Below the pieces are notes generated by a model, which was given only the letters and a program-made list of their open reading frames with translations, did not search any database and was not told the origin of the DNA. The translations under genes were made by a program, and so were the position numbers. A DNA stretch of 64,000 nucleotides, from positions 558,001 through 622,000 of the forward strand of contig UBJR01000009.1 of assembly GCA_900465675.1 (NCBI GenBank), written 5' to 3'. This document shows, one piece after another, positions 43,041 through 51,163 of this stretch (positions are counted from its first letter, which is position 1; each line of letters starts with the position of its first letter). Source of the DNA: Hyphomicrobiales bacterium. GTDB lineage: Bacteria; Pseudomonadota; Alphaproteobacteria; Rhizobiales; Rhizobiaceae.

Positions 43041-44188
43041 GCCGGCACTCTCCGGCTTTGCGGCCCGGTTGCGGCAAGGTCGCCGAGGGCGGCGATGAAG
43101 CTCGCAAGGCTGGCCGAGCGCAGCGGCATGAACGGCTTGCCGCTGTCCCGGCAGTGCCGCTTGACGATCCCGGCGGCGCTATGGCTGACACAATCGACCG
43201 GAAACAGCGTCACCGACGTCTGCGCGATCAGCCCGGGAAGCAGCGATGTGCTTTCTTCGACGCCGCCGTCGTGAAACAGCAGCCCGATGCCCGCCTGCTC
43301 GGCAAGCAGCCGCAACCGCTCGAAAAGGTTCCGCCGCCCGCCGACATAGAGAAGCGTGATGCCGGATTGCGCAGCAGCAGACGGCGCGTCTGCATCCCCG
43401 TCATCGAGCAGCGCTCGCTCAAGACCGGCATTTTCACGCAGCAGCGCCAGATTTTCCCGGGCCAGCGCCGCCGCGCGTTTGCCGGCCGCCAGTGCCTGCG
43501 CTTCGCTCTCGTCAAGCCGCCGCTCCAATGCCTCGGCCCGCTCACGCGCCGCCTGCAGCTTCTCGATCAGCGCGGCATTGACACCATCACCATGCTCCGC
43601 CGCCACATTCACGGCCTTGGCGCGAAGCACGACCTCCTCAAGCGCGTCGACCCGGCGCTGCAAGGCACTCCGTTCCTCAGAAGACCGGCGTAGCTGCGCT
43701 TCCTGCCGGGCAATCTTCTCGTCCTTCAGGGCAAGCTCGGTCTGCAGCGCGCGTAGCCGGGCGATATCCAGGCGGCTGGAACTGCCAACGAGATGCGACA
43801 GCATATGCACCTCGCCGAAGACATCCTGCAGCAAGCCGTGATCGGCAGCTGGATGGCTGATCACCGCCCAATAGGCGCCGGAAATTTCTCCCTCCTCCAT
43901 GCAGGTATTCCAGAGCGTGCGAAGCTCCGCTGCGGTGCCGAGCCGCGCGAAGCGCTTCAGAACAGCCTCATGGCGCCGGTCGAGCGCCTTGTTCAAAAGC
44001 TTGCCGGCCAGATCGCGCTGGCCGGCAGCGCGGACGCCGCGGCTGTGCAGCGCATGATCGCTCGCCGTCTTCGCATCGATATCGCCGAGCTTGGCGATGA
44101 CCTGCCGCAATTCGCCGGCCGTCAGGCATGTGCCGATGATCGAGCAATGGAAGGTTGGCGAAATCTCCCAGGTCTTCCGCCTCTGCAT
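43037..44188 (-). CDS. DUF2325-domain protein with coiled coil
   Basis: About 383 aa. The N-terminal part begins KTWEISPTFHCSIIGTCLTA and carries GELRQVIAKLGDIDAKTASD; a long coiled coil follows (about residues 150-270, rich in Ala/Glu/Arg/Leu). The C-terminal DUF2325 domain is near residues 280-375 (ITLLYVGGRRNLFERLRLLA, FHDGGVEESTSLLPGLI, TLFPVDCVSHSAAGIVKRHC), a Rossmann-like fold with conserved Asp/Cys/His. ATG 44188 is chosen because the family start is KTWEIxPTFHCSIIGTCL; ATG 44287 would add 33 unconserved residues. Translationally coupled to a FadR-type regulator. Function unknown. Confidence 0.78.
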   Translation of the reverse strand: MQRRKTWEISPTFHCSIIGTCLTAGELRQVIAKLGDIDAKTASDHALHSRGVRAAGQRDLAGKLLNKALDRRHEAVLKRFARLGTAAELRTLWNTCMEEGEISGAYWAVISHPAADHGLLQDVFGEVHMLSHLVGSSSRLDIARLRALQTELALKDEKIARQEAQLRRSSEERSALQRRVDALEEVVLRAKAVNVAAEHGDGVNAALIEKLQAARERAEALERRLDESEAQALAAGKRAAALARENLALLRENAGLERALLDDGDADAPSAAAQSGITLLYVGGRRNLFERLRLLAEQAGIGLLFHDGGVEESTSLLPGLIAQTSVTLFPVDCVSHSAAGIVKRHCRDSGKPFMPLRSASLASFIAALGDLAATGPQSRRVPA

Positions 44189-44519
44189 CTTTACGGAAAC
44201 ACCCACCAAGCGATCGCCTCCCGAAAGGAGAGTCAGTTCGCTGGAGAAGCTCTTCTGCGGTCGGTTGTAATGGGCCAGAGGCGGCATCGTGAACTCGAAG
44301 CGTTATATTCAGAGAAATATGACGCTATCACCAAGGGCATGGAACGGACAAGCGCTTCGGGCAGCTCCTTCACATCGCGAAGGCCGAAATTGTTCGTCCT
44401 CTCCACCATAAATTTCCGTAACAGCCTGTCCCGCAAGGTGACGGTGCCGCGCAGATGCGGCCGGAACCTCTGGCTGCACCCGCCGTTCCCTCTGCATCGC
44501 TAAACGGAGGTATTCGATA
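44189..44519. promoter_or_regulatory. Divergent gap between DUF2325 gene and secreted 86-aa gene, with EcfG promoter
   Basis: 331 bp with no convincing gene. An exact EcfG promoter on plus occupies 44463-44487: GGAAC, 16 bp, CGTT, 33 bp before the ATG at 44520. The remaining sequence shows no repeat or hairpin I could support as the DUF2325 promoter. Confidence 0.75.
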
Positions 44520-44780
44520 ATGCGAAAGATGATTTGTGCTACGATGGCTGCAGTGGCAGCATTGAGTTTCAGCGTTCCTGCCATGGCCGAGACGGTCGTG
44601 GTCAAGAAGCGCGTCTATACCGAAGACCGCGGCGAAGTCCGCCCGGATATCAGGATCAGCGACCGCGGTGTCGCGATTGGCGCCTACCGCGAGCGGGATC
44701 GCGATCGCTGCGTGACCAAGAGCATCACCCGCGATGACGGCGAGCGCACCGTCACCAAGACGATCAGGCACTGCCGCTAA
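44520..44780 (+). CDS. Small secreted/periplasmic protein, predicted EcfG target
   Basis: 86 aa. Signal peptide (residues 1-23, MRKMICATMAAVAALSFSVP then AMA). The mature part is very charged (KKRVYTEDRGEVRPDIRIS, ERDRDRCVTKSITRDDGE) with two cysteines that could form one disulfide. CGGAGG precedes the ATG by eight bases. Rhizobial genomes hold several such RDRD-rich secreted proteins; no named domain. Followed by a hairpin and a 26-aa gene. Confidence 0.72.
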   Translation: MRKMICATMAAVAALSFSVPAMAETVVVKKRVYTEDRGEVRPDIRISDRGVAIGAYRERDRDRCVTKSITRDDGERTVTKTIRHCR

Positions 44781-44790
44781 AAATCACCAA

Positions 44791-44822
44791 GGAGACCCGG
44801 CCGAAGCGGAGCCCGGGTCTCC
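44791..44822 (+). other. Stem-loop between secreted-protein gene and tiny membrane ORF
   Basis: Perfect 10-bp stem (GGAGACCCGG / CCGGGTCTCC) with a 12-nt loop, no T-run, 10 bp after the stop of the 86-aa gene. Confidence 0.5.
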
Positions 44823-44864
44823 CGACAATCAGAACATCTCCGCATCGCCCCACGGGAGGGAACC

Positions 44865-44945
44865 ATGTCTGACCAGCTGCCGATGTTCATCCTGCAATCG
44901 ATCGCAGTCTTCGGGCTCGTGGGAGCCCTGTTCATCCGGGCGTGA
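44865..44945 (+). CDS. Tiny single-span membrane protein (26 aa)
   Basis: MSDQLPMFILQSIAVFGLVG followed by ALFIRA: one predicted membrane span in nearly the whole length. A strong GGGAGGG lies four bases before the ATG, unusual for a chance reading frame of this size. It sits downstream of an EcfG-driven gene on the same strand and may be cotranscribed. Confidence 0.5.
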   Translation: MSDQLPMFILQSIAVFGLVGALFIRA

Positions 44946-45068
44946 AGCCCTGAATTCCGGCGGCTATCAGCATTCTTGATACCAGCATCAGAATCAATGA
45001 AGCAAAAGCGTACCGGAATAGACAAAAGTGTCCTTTGCAACCGTACCGCGGAGTACTAGATAACTCCC

Positions 45069-45130
45069 CGTCGCCTCTTCTTTTCCCCGAGGCGGCCTAG
45101 AACTCAGCCTCGCTCGTGCGAGGCTTTTTT
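45069..45130 (+). ncRNA. Candidate small RNA with CU-rich loop and intrinsic terminator
   Basis: A perfect terminator (GCCTCGC-TCGT-GCGAGGC then TTTTTT, 45107-45130) is preceded by a second hairpin CGCCTC / GAGGCG (45072-45094) whose loop is TTCTTTTCCCC. Upstream, TTTGCA (45034-45039), 17 bp and TAGATA (45057-45062) make a plausible sigma-70 promoter. The C/U-rich loop could pair with Shine-Dalgarno sequences as in known alphaproteobacterial sRNAs. No reading frame lies in it; the alternative is simply a distant terminator for the upstream small genes. Confidence 0.5.
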
Positions 45131-45147
45131 CGTTTTGGGCAATAAAA

Positions 45148-45192
45148 AACCGCCCTTGCCGCGATCCGGGGAGACTTTGGCAAAGGGCGGTT
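45148..45192 (-). terminator. Terminator of the 101-aa secreted-protein gene
   Basis: On minus, AACCGCCCTTTGCC pairs with GGCAAGGGCGGTT (one bulge) and is followed by TTTTTATT. It lies about 40 bp after the stop at 45231. Confidence 0.8.
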
Positions 45193-45230
45193 CTGTGGCG
45201 CCGCATCGGGGAGACCGGCGCCTGCTACTG

Positions 45231-45536
45231 TTAGCGACGGATCAGCGGGCAACCGCGAACGTTCGCAAAGGTCATTCTATCAAGGCCACGGCGGTCACGG
45301 CCGGTAACGACGACGCGGCGCGGCGTAACGGCAGTGATACGCACATCGCGCAGGCCGCTCCAGCGCGCCTTGCGCACAGCTTCCATCGGCGAGCAACCGC
45401 GCATCGGCGGACGATACTGCACATCGACGACAGCGGCGCGGTCAGCACCGGCTGCGGAAGCCGCCGTGGTGCCGAACGGAATAGAAGCGATGGCAAGCAA
45501 TGCTGCAAAGGAAGCCTTGGCAATAAAGGTGGTCAT
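45231..45536 (-). CDS. Small secreted protein, rhizobial hypothetical
   Basis: 101 aa. Signal peptide (residues 1-28, cleavage after AASA). The mature domain has VVDVQYRPPMRGCSPMEAVR, RWSGLRDVRITAVTPRRVVV and a C-terminal FANVRGCPLIRR; two cysteines may form a disulfide. The pattern resembles short repeated-fold periplasmic proteins of Rhizobiales without named function. GAGGAAAACCCC precedes the ATG and a good terminator follows, supporting a monocistronic gene. Confidence 0.72.
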   Translation of the reverse strand: MTTFIAKASFAALLAIASIPFGTTAASAAGADRAAVVDVQYRPPMRGCSPMEAVRKARWSGLRDVRITAVTPRRVVVTGRDRRGLDRMTFANVRGCPLIRR

Positions 45537-45641
45537 GGGGTTTTCCTCGTTTCATGTGGCGGTCGAAGCTCCCTTGCGGGGATGATTCGACAATAGAGAG
45601 CTAATTCTGAATGGTGTTCGAATTGCGCATTCAGTTTCGGT

Positions 45642-46064
45642 TCAGCCACTGAAATGAAACAGGATTTCGCGATGATGGGGCCGGTCGCGGTGTTCGAAAA
45701 GATAGATCCCCTGCCATGTCCCGAGCCCCAGCCGGCCATTGATCACGGGGATGCCGATCGACACCTGCGTCAGTGCCGACTTGATATGGGCGGGCATATC
45801 GTCGGGCCCTTCCATCGTGTGAACGACCCAGCGCATCGACGGATCGGATGTCGGCGGCACGAGGCGGGCGAAGAAGGCCTTCAGGTCGGTGCGCACATCG
45901 GGATCGGCATTTTCCTGGATCAGCAGCGAGCAGGACGTGTGCCGAACGAAGACGGTCAGCAGCCCCTCTTCCGCATCCTGCGCCCGCACGAAGGCCTCGG
46001 CCTCGCCGGTAAATTCATAGAGGCCCTGGCCGCGGGTTGCGACGGTGATCGACGTGACTGGCAT
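45642..46064 (-). CDS. yjbQ: YjbQ/UPF0047 family protein
   Basis: 140 aa, single domain. Landmarks: FVRHTSCSLLIQENADPDVR with the conserved histidine and cysteine, RWVHTMEGPDDMPAHIKSAL and GTWQGIYLFEHRDRPHHREI. Some members have weak thiamine-phosphate synthase activity, the source of the usual annotation, but the biological role is open. Monocistronic, 65 bp from the DUF1428 gene upstream on the same strand. Confidence 0.88.
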   Translation of the reverse strand: MPVTSITVATRGQGLYEFTGEAEAFVRAQDAEEGLLTVFVRHTSCSLLIQENADPDVRTDLKAFFARLVPPTSDPSMRWVVHTMEGPDDMPAHIKSALTQVSIGIPVINGRLGLGTWQGIYLFEHRDRPHHREILFHFSG

Positions 46065-46128
46065 GCGAAAGGCTCCGGTTATCAGCTCCGGGTCACCTGT
46101 CGCTCCGCATGCCCGATGTCAATGGCGT

Positions 46129-46482
46129 CTAGAGGCGCAGCAGCTCCTTGAAACCGCCATAGATCATCCGCTTGCCGTCGAATGGCATCTGCCACTTGTC
46201 GCCTTCCAGCCGGGGATCGGCCATCACCTTCTTGTTGATCTCGTCGCGCACCTCGCGGGACGGATAGAGGATCCAGGAAAACACGGCGATCTCGTCTTCC
46301 TTGAGATGCACCGCCCGCGGAAAAGACGTCACCTCGCCATAGGGTACGTCGTCGCCGACGCATTCGACATATTCGAGGGCGCCGAATTCCTTCCAGATCG
46401 CTCCGGCATAGGCGGAGAACTCCTTGTAGGCCTCGAGCTTGTCCTTCGGCACGGGAACGATGAAACCATCCACATAAGCCAT
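46129..46482 (-). CDS. DUF1428-domain protein
   Basis: 117 aa with a ferredoxin-like (dimeric alpha-beta barrel) pattern: MAYVDGFIVPVPKDKLEAYK, WKEFGALEYVECVGDDVPYG, FSWILYPSREVRDEINKKVM and MPFDGKRMIYGGFKELL. Function unknown; relatives are small cytoplasmic monooxygenase-fold proteins. AAGGAGGAAG precedes ATG 46482; the longer frame is rejected. Confidence 0.85.
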   Translation of the reverse strand: MAYVDGFIVPVPKDKLEAYKEFSAYAGAIWKEFGALEYVECVGDDVPYGEVTSFPRAVHLKEDEIAVFSWILYPSREVRDEINKKVMADPRLEGDKWQMPFDGKRMIYGGFKELLRL

Positions 46483-46571
46483 GTCTCTTCCTCCTTTTCG
46501 TCTGTCGATGGACATAGGACGAATGACGCCCCGTCAAACCGACAGACCGGAAAAAGAAAAACGCGGACCGG

Positions 46572-47795
46572 CTATCCCTGCAGCGTCTTCACCTTGGCAA
46601 GGTCAGGGAAGAGCCGCGTCCAGAGCAGCACGACCACGATCGTGCCGACGCCGCCGATGATCCCTGCGGCGACCGGTCCCATGAAGCCCGCCAGCATGCC
46701 GGATTCGAATTCGCCGAGCTGGTTCGAGGTGCCGATGAACAGCGAGTTGACGGCGTTGACGCGGCCGCGCATCTCGTCAGGCGTCAGCAGCTGCACCAGC
46801 GAACTGCGCACCACGACGCTGACCGTATCGGACGCGCCGACGACCAGCAGTGCCATCACCGACAGCGCGATATTGGTCGAGACGGCAAACACGATCGTCG
46901 CCAAGCCGAACACGGCGACGGCAGCGAACATCTTCTTGCCGACATTGCTGCTCAGCGGACGCCGCGCCAGCACGATCGACATGGCAAGCGCGCCGATGGC
47001 AGGTGCTGCACGCAAGAGGCCAAGCCCCCAGGGACCGGCATGCAGGATATCGCGGGCAAACATCGGCAGCAGCGCCGTGGCGCCGCCGAGCAGAACCGCG
47101 AACAGATCGAGCGAGATCGTCCCCAGCATCACCGGCCGGCTCTTGATGAAGGACACCCCGGCAAACACCGAGGTCAGCGTCACCGGCTCGCGCTTCGATG
47201 GCGTCCAGCTCATGCGGATCGAGATGACGTTGATGCTGGCGGCCGTGAACATCACCGCCGAGACGGCAAACGGCGCCACCGGATGCGCGCCATAGAGCAG
47301 ACCGCCGAGCGACGGGCCGATGATCAGCGCCGTCTGCATCATCGAAGTCGACGTGGCGACCGCCCGCTGCAGCATCGAGGATGGCACGATATTCGGCAGC
47401 AGCGCCGCCATCGTCGGCCGCTCGAAGGCGACAGTCGCGCCCATGATCGTCACCGAGACGAGAATCCCCGCCGGCGTCAGCCAGTCCTGCCATGTGGCGA
47501 TCGCCAGCACCGCGGCGGTGACCGCCTCGATCAGCTGGCAGATCAGCCCGATCCGCCGCCGGTCGAACCGGTCTGCGACATGGCCGACGACGAAGGTCAG
47601 CACCACCATCGGCAGGAACTGGCAAAGCCCGACAAGCGCCAGCGCAAAGGCGCTATGCGTCTTGTCGTAAATCATCCAGCCCATCGCGATTGCGGCACAC
47701 TGGAACGAAAGCGACGAGAAGACGCGCGAGGCGGCGAAATTGAGATAGCCGGGGTGCTTGAGAACGCTGTCCCGGGGAGCGTGAACTGTGTCCAT
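46572..47795 (-). CDS. MFS transporter, multidrug-efflux type
   Basis: 407 aa with about 12 membrane spans. MFS motif A lies between spans 2 and 3 (GHVADRFDRRRIGLICQLIE), with a second copy-like loop RRPLSSNVGKK at mid-protein and PGYLNFAASRVFSSLS at the N-terminus. The broad hydrophobic profile and lack of a sugar- or carboxylate-specific motif favour proton-driven efflux or an enterobactin-exporter-like (EntS) subgroup. Divergent from the ProX-type gene. Substrate unknown. Confidence 0.85.
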   Translation of the reverse strand: MDTVHAPRDSVLKHPGYLNFAASRVFSSLSFQCAAIAMGWMIYDKTHSAFALALVGLCQFLPMVVLTFVVGHVADRFDRRRIGLICQLIEAVTAAVLAIATWQDWLTPAGILVSVTIMGATVAFERPTMAALLPNIVPSSMLQRAVATSTSMMQTALIIGPSLGGLLYGAHPVAPFAVSAVMFTAASINVISIRMSWTPSKREPVTLTSVFAGVSFIKSRPVMLGTISLDLFAVLLGGATALLPMFARDILHAGPWGLGLLRAAPAIGALAMSIVLARRPLSSNVGKKMFAAVAVFGLATIVFAVSTNIALSVMALLVVGASDTVSVVVRSSLVQLLTPDEMRGRVNAVNSLFIGTSNQLGEFESGMLAGFMGPVAAGIIGGVGTIVVVLLWTRLFPDLAKVKTLQG

Positions 47796-48099
47796 TTGGA
47801 AACTTCCGGCCGGCGGAACCCACGGGCCATTGATAGGAATTTTATAAGCCCCTGTTCTGCCTCTATGAACCCGATGTCAACTGCGGCGAAAGTGCACTAC
47901 CGATTTGGGGATTCGGGACGATTGTCCCGATCGCGACAAAGCATTTAAGCAATCGTTGAAAGAAAGCGCCATTGCGCCATATTCTGACGCAATCGGAATG
48001 GCGCTTGCACGCCCTGTGCAGGCTCAATGTGCTTGCTGGCAGACGCGGTGCTGCCAGCGCCCGGGTTCACGTTGCACCGCGACCAGAGGGAACAAAAAA
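47796..48099. promoter_or_regulatory. Divergent gap with CGGGAC-N4-GTCCCG dyad
   Basis: 304 bp between the MFS gene and the ProX-type gene. CGGGAC-GATT-GTCCCG (47914-47929) is a perfect dyad with 6-bp arms, a candidate operator. A second partial symmetry, ATTGCGCCAT...AATGGCGC, lies at 47971-48004. No choline-type BetI box was recognised. Confidence 0.4.
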
Positions 48100-49098
48100 A
48101 TGAAAGCACTTTTGGCTTCTACCGTCCTTGCTGCCGGCCTGTTGGCTATGGGCGGCGCAGCATCCGCTGCTGAATGCGGCAATGTCACGATCGCAAGCAT
48201 GAACTGGCAGTCTGCCGAAGTTGCTGCAAATCTCGACAAGGTCATTCTCGAAACAGGTTACGGCTGCACCGCCGAAATCGTCACCGGCGACACGGTGCCG
48301 ACGCTGACCTCGATGGCTGAAAAGGGCGAGCCCGATATCGCGCCGGAAGCCTGGGTCAGCCTGCAGCCGGAACTCGTCAAGCGCGGCCTCGAAGGCGGCA
48401 AGGTCGTCGCCGCTGCCAAGATCCTTTCCGACGGCGCCATCCAGGGCTGGTGGATTCCGAAATACGTCGCCGACGCGCACCCTGATATCAAGACCATTCC
48501 CGATCTCTTCAAGCATCCGGAACTGTTCCCGGCCCCTGAAGACAAGAGCAAGGGCGCCGTCTTCAACGGCCCGCAGGGCTGGGGCGGGACTGTTGTCACC
48601 ACGCAGCTATTCAAGGCGAATGGCGGCGACAAGGCAAACTTCACGCTCGTCGACACCGGCTCGGCCGCCGGCCTCGACGGCTCGATCGCCAAGGCCTATG
48701 AAGGCAAGCAGCCGTGGGTTGGCTATTACTGGGCGCCGACTTCGCTGCTCGGCAAGTATGAGATGGTGAAGCTCGGCTTCGGCGTCGATTATGACGCGGC
48801 CGAATGGAAGCGCTGCACCTCGATCGCTGACTGCGCCGATCCGAAGCCGAACGCTTGGCCGTCGGATGACGTTCAGACCCTCGTTAGCAAGAGCTTCGCC
48901 GACCGCGCCGGTCCTGCCATGGACTACCTGAACAAGCGCGCCTGGACCAACGACACGGTCAACAAGCTGATCGCCTGGATGAGCGACAACCAGGCAACCG
49001 GTGAAGACGGTGCGAAGCACTTCCTCAAGGAAAACGGCGATCTCTGGACCAAGTGGGTCTCCCCCGAAGTCGCAGAGAAGATCAAGGCTTCTCTCTGA
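48100..49098 (+). CDS. Quaternary-amine ABC transporter substrate-binding protein (ProX/ChoX-like)
   Basis: 332 aa with a signal peptide (residues 1-23, cleavage after AASA). OpuAC-type fold: ECGNVTIASMNWQSAEVAAN, EIVTGDTVPTLTSMAEKGEPD, QGWWIPKYVADAHPDI, PWVGYYWAPTSLLGKYEM. The several Trp/Tyr residues (NWQ, GWW, GYYW) are the expected cation-pi cage for betaine, choline or proline betaine. GAGGGAAC precedes the ATG. First gene of a binding protein-permease-ATPase operon. Confidence 0.88.
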   Translation: MKALLASTVLAAGLLAMGGAASAAECGNVTIASMNWQSAEVAANLDKVILETGYGCTAEIVTGDTVPTLTSMAEKGEPDIAPEAWVSLQPELVKRGLEGGKVVAAAKILSDGAIQGWWIPKYVADAHPDIKTIPDLFKHPELFPAPEDKSKGAVFNGPQGWGGTVVTTQLFKANGGDKANFTLVDTGSAAGLDGSIAKAYEGKQPWVGYYWAPTSLLGKYEMVKLGFGVDYDAAEWKRCTSIADCADPKPNAWPSDDVQTLVSKSFADRAGPAMDYLNKRAWTNDTVNKLIAWMSDNQATGEDGAKHFLKENGDLWTKWVSPEVAEKIKASL

Positions 49099-49115
49099 TC
49101 CCCGATATTTCGCAA

Positions 49116-49149
49116 GCGGGCGGCGTCTTGACACCAGGACGCCGCCCGC
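49116..49149 (+). other. Strong hairpin between ProX-type and permease genes
   Basis: Perfect 12-bp stem (GCGGGCGGCGTC / GACGCCGCCCGC) with a 10-nt loop, no T-run, 17 bp after the binding-protein stop. Likely protects the upstream mRNA rather than ending it. Confidence 0.65.
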
Positions 49150-49214
49150 CCGATGTTTTCAAGCGACGCCCGTAAGAAGAATGGGCCGCCGCTGCTTTTG
49201 CCATGGGGACCGAC

Positions 49215-50102
49215 ATGGATTGGCTTTGGAAATTTCCAACGATGAACGACGATATGCTGCGCGACCTGAAAAGGGCCGTGGATGAAGGCTTTCGCGGCTT
49301 CACCCGCGCCTATGGCGACAGCATCGAAGGGCTCTTCAGCCCGCTGCAAAGTTTCCTGATCTGGGCCGAAAGGCTTCTCACCGGCGCGCCGTGGCCGGTG
49401 GTCATCCTTGCCGTTGCCGCCATTGCCTGGGTGGCGAGCCGCAGCTGGAAGATCGTCGCCGGCTGTGTGGTGACCCTGCTTCTGATCGGCTGGTTCGACA
49501 TGTGGCAGGATACGATGAAGACGGTATCGATGATCTTCGTCTGTACGGTTCTGTCGATCGTCATCGGCATTCCGATCGGCATCGGCATGTCGCGCTCGAA
49601 CCGCATGCAGAACATCGTCAATCCGGTGCTCGACGTCATGCAGACCATGCCGAGCTTCGTCTACCTGATCCCCGTCGTCATGCTGCTCGGCATCGGCCGT
49701 GTGCCCGGCGTCATCGCGGTCGTCATCTACGCCCTCCCCCCGATGATCCGCCTGACCAATCTCGGCATCCGCATGGTCGACAAGGATGTTCTGGAAGCCG
49801 CCGACGCCTTCGGCTCCTCCAGCTGGCAGAAGCTGCGCAATGTCCAGCTGCCGCTGGCGCTGCCGACCATCATGGCCGGTATCAACCAGACCATCATGAT
49901 GGCGCTCGCCATGGTCGTCATCGCCTCGATGATCGGCGTCCAGGGCCTCGGCCAGCCGGTGCTGAAGGCGATCGCCAACCAGTATTTCACCCTCGGCGTC
50001 TTCAACGGTCTCGCCATCGTCGGCATCGCCATCATCTTCGACCGCATCAGCCAGGCCTATGGTCTGCGCCTGCAGAAGCACCGGGAAATCGTGCATGGCT
50101 AG
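49215..50102 (+). CDS. Quaternary-amine ABC transporter permease (ProW/ChoW-like)
   Basis: 295 aa, about six spans; a hydrophilic N-terminal region (DMLRDLKRAVDEGFRGFTRA) precedes them, as in ProW. The coupling segment EAADAFGSSSWQKLRNVQLPLALPT is the EAA loop. ATG 49215 has GGGGA five bases upstream; ATG 49203 is four codons earlier without a site. The gene overlaps the ATPase by 8 bp. It moves the compound captured by the ProX-type protein. Confidence 0.87.
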   Translation: MDWLWKFPTMNDDMLRDLKRAVDEGFRGFTRAYGDSIEGLFSPLQSFLIWAERLLTGAPWPVVILAVAAIAWVASRSWKIVAGCVVTLLLIGWFDMWQDTMKTVSMIFVCTVLSIVIGIPIGIGMSRSNRMQNIVNPVLDVMQTMPSFVYLIPVVMLLGIGRVPGVIAVVIYALPPMIRLTNLGIRMVDKDVLEAADAFGSSSWQKLRNVQLPLALPTIMAGINQTIMMALAMVVIASMIGVQGLGQPVLKAIANQYFTLGVFNGLAIVGIAIIFDRISQAYGLRLQKHREIVHG

Positions 50103-51123
50103 TCAATCGATCGAAATCCGCAATCTCTACAAGATCTTCGGTCCCCGCGGCCGCGACTTCGTGGAAGCCGTCACCAAGGGGATGTCGAAAACCGAGCTCA
50201 ACAAGGAGCACGGTCACGTTCTCGGTCTGAAGGACATCAATATCCATATCCCCGGCGGCAGCATCACCGTCATCATGGGGCTTTCAGGCTCCGGCAAATC
50301 GACGCTGATCCGCCACATCAACCGGCTGATCGACCCGACTTCGGGCGAAGTGCTCTATGGCGGCACCGACGTCTGCCAGATGAACGAGGAAGAACTTCGC
50401 GAATTCCGCCGCCACAAGACGGCGATGGTGTTCCAGAAGTTCGGCCTCCTGCCGCACCGCACGGTGCTGCAGAACACCGTCTACGGCCTGGAAATCCAGG
50501 GTGTGCCGAAATCCGAGCGCGAGGCGCGCGCCGATATCTGGATCAAGCGTGTGGGTTTGGAAGGCTTCTCCAACCACTATCCGAACCAGCTCTCGGGCGG
50601 CATGCAGCAGCGCGTCGGCCTTGCCCGAGCATTGACCAACGACGCAGACATCCTCCTCATGGATGAAGCCTACTCGGCCCTCGATCCGCTGATCCGCGTC
50701 GACATGCAGACCGTGCTTCTCGAGCTGCAGCGGGAACTGAAGAAGACCGTCGTCTTCATCACCCACGATCTCGACGAGGCGCTACGCCTCGGCGACAAGA
50801 TCGCCATCCTGCGCGACGGCGAGGTCATCCAGCAGGGCACCGCGGCCGATATCGTGCTGAGCCCCGCCGACGACTACATCAAGGCCTTCGTCAAGGAAGT
50901 GAACCGCGGCCGCGTCATCCGCGTCGACGCGCTGATGGAGCCGCTCAGCAACCCCGCAGGCGACTCCTCGGTCCGGATTCCGGGCAGCTACAATGTCGAG
51001 GAAGCCATGCGGATGATGACAGAGAACAACGCCACGCAGGCGACCGTCATCGGCGAAAGCGGCACGCCCGCCGGCCGCGTCTCGCTGGAAGGCCTGGTGC
51101 GCTGTCTCGTCCGGACAAACTGA
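50095..51123 (+). CDS. Quaternary-amine ABC transporter ATP-binding protein (ProV/ChoV-like) with one CBS domain
   Basis: 342 aa. N-terminal ProV-specific region (IEIRNLYKIFGPRG, KTELNKEHGHVLGLKDIN), Walker A GLSGSGKST near residue 63, signature LSGGMQQRVGLARAL, Walker B ILLMDEAYSALDPLI and switch THDLDEAL. Only a single CBS-like unit follows (SYNVEEAMRMMTENNATQAT ... VSLEGLVRCLVRTN); E. coli ProV (400 aa) and OpuAA carry a pair, which sense ionic strength. Start ATG 50095 overlaps the permease stop. Confidence 0.88.
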   Translation: MASQSIEIRNLYKIFGPRGRDFVEAVTKGMSKTELNKEHGHVLGLKDINIHIPGGSITVIMGLSGSGKSTLIRHINRLIDPTSGEVLYGGTDVCQMNEEELREFRRHKTAMVFQKFGLLPHRTVLQNTVYGLEIQGVPKSEREARADIWIKRVGLEGFSNHYPNQLSGGMQQRVGLARALTNDADILLMDEAYSALDPLIRVDMQTVLLELQRELKKTVVFITHDLDEALRLGDKIAILRDGEVIQQGTAADIVLSPADDYIKAFVKEVNRGRVIRVDALMEPLSNPAGDSSVRIPGSYNVEEAMRMMTENNATQATVIGESGTPAGRVSLEGLVRCLVRTN

Positions 51124-51127
51124 ACGC

Positions 51128-51152
51128 GATGCGCGGCGCCAAGCCGCGCATC
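51128..51152 (+). other. Hairpin after the ProXWV-type operon
   Basis: Perfect 10-bp stem (GATGCGCGGC / GCCGCGCATC), 5-nt loop, followed by GTCACC rather than a T-run, 5 bp after the ATPase stop. Probably the 3-prime end of the operon mRNA by Rho-dependent means. Confidence 0.55.
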
Positions 51153-51163
51153 GTCACCCCGCG

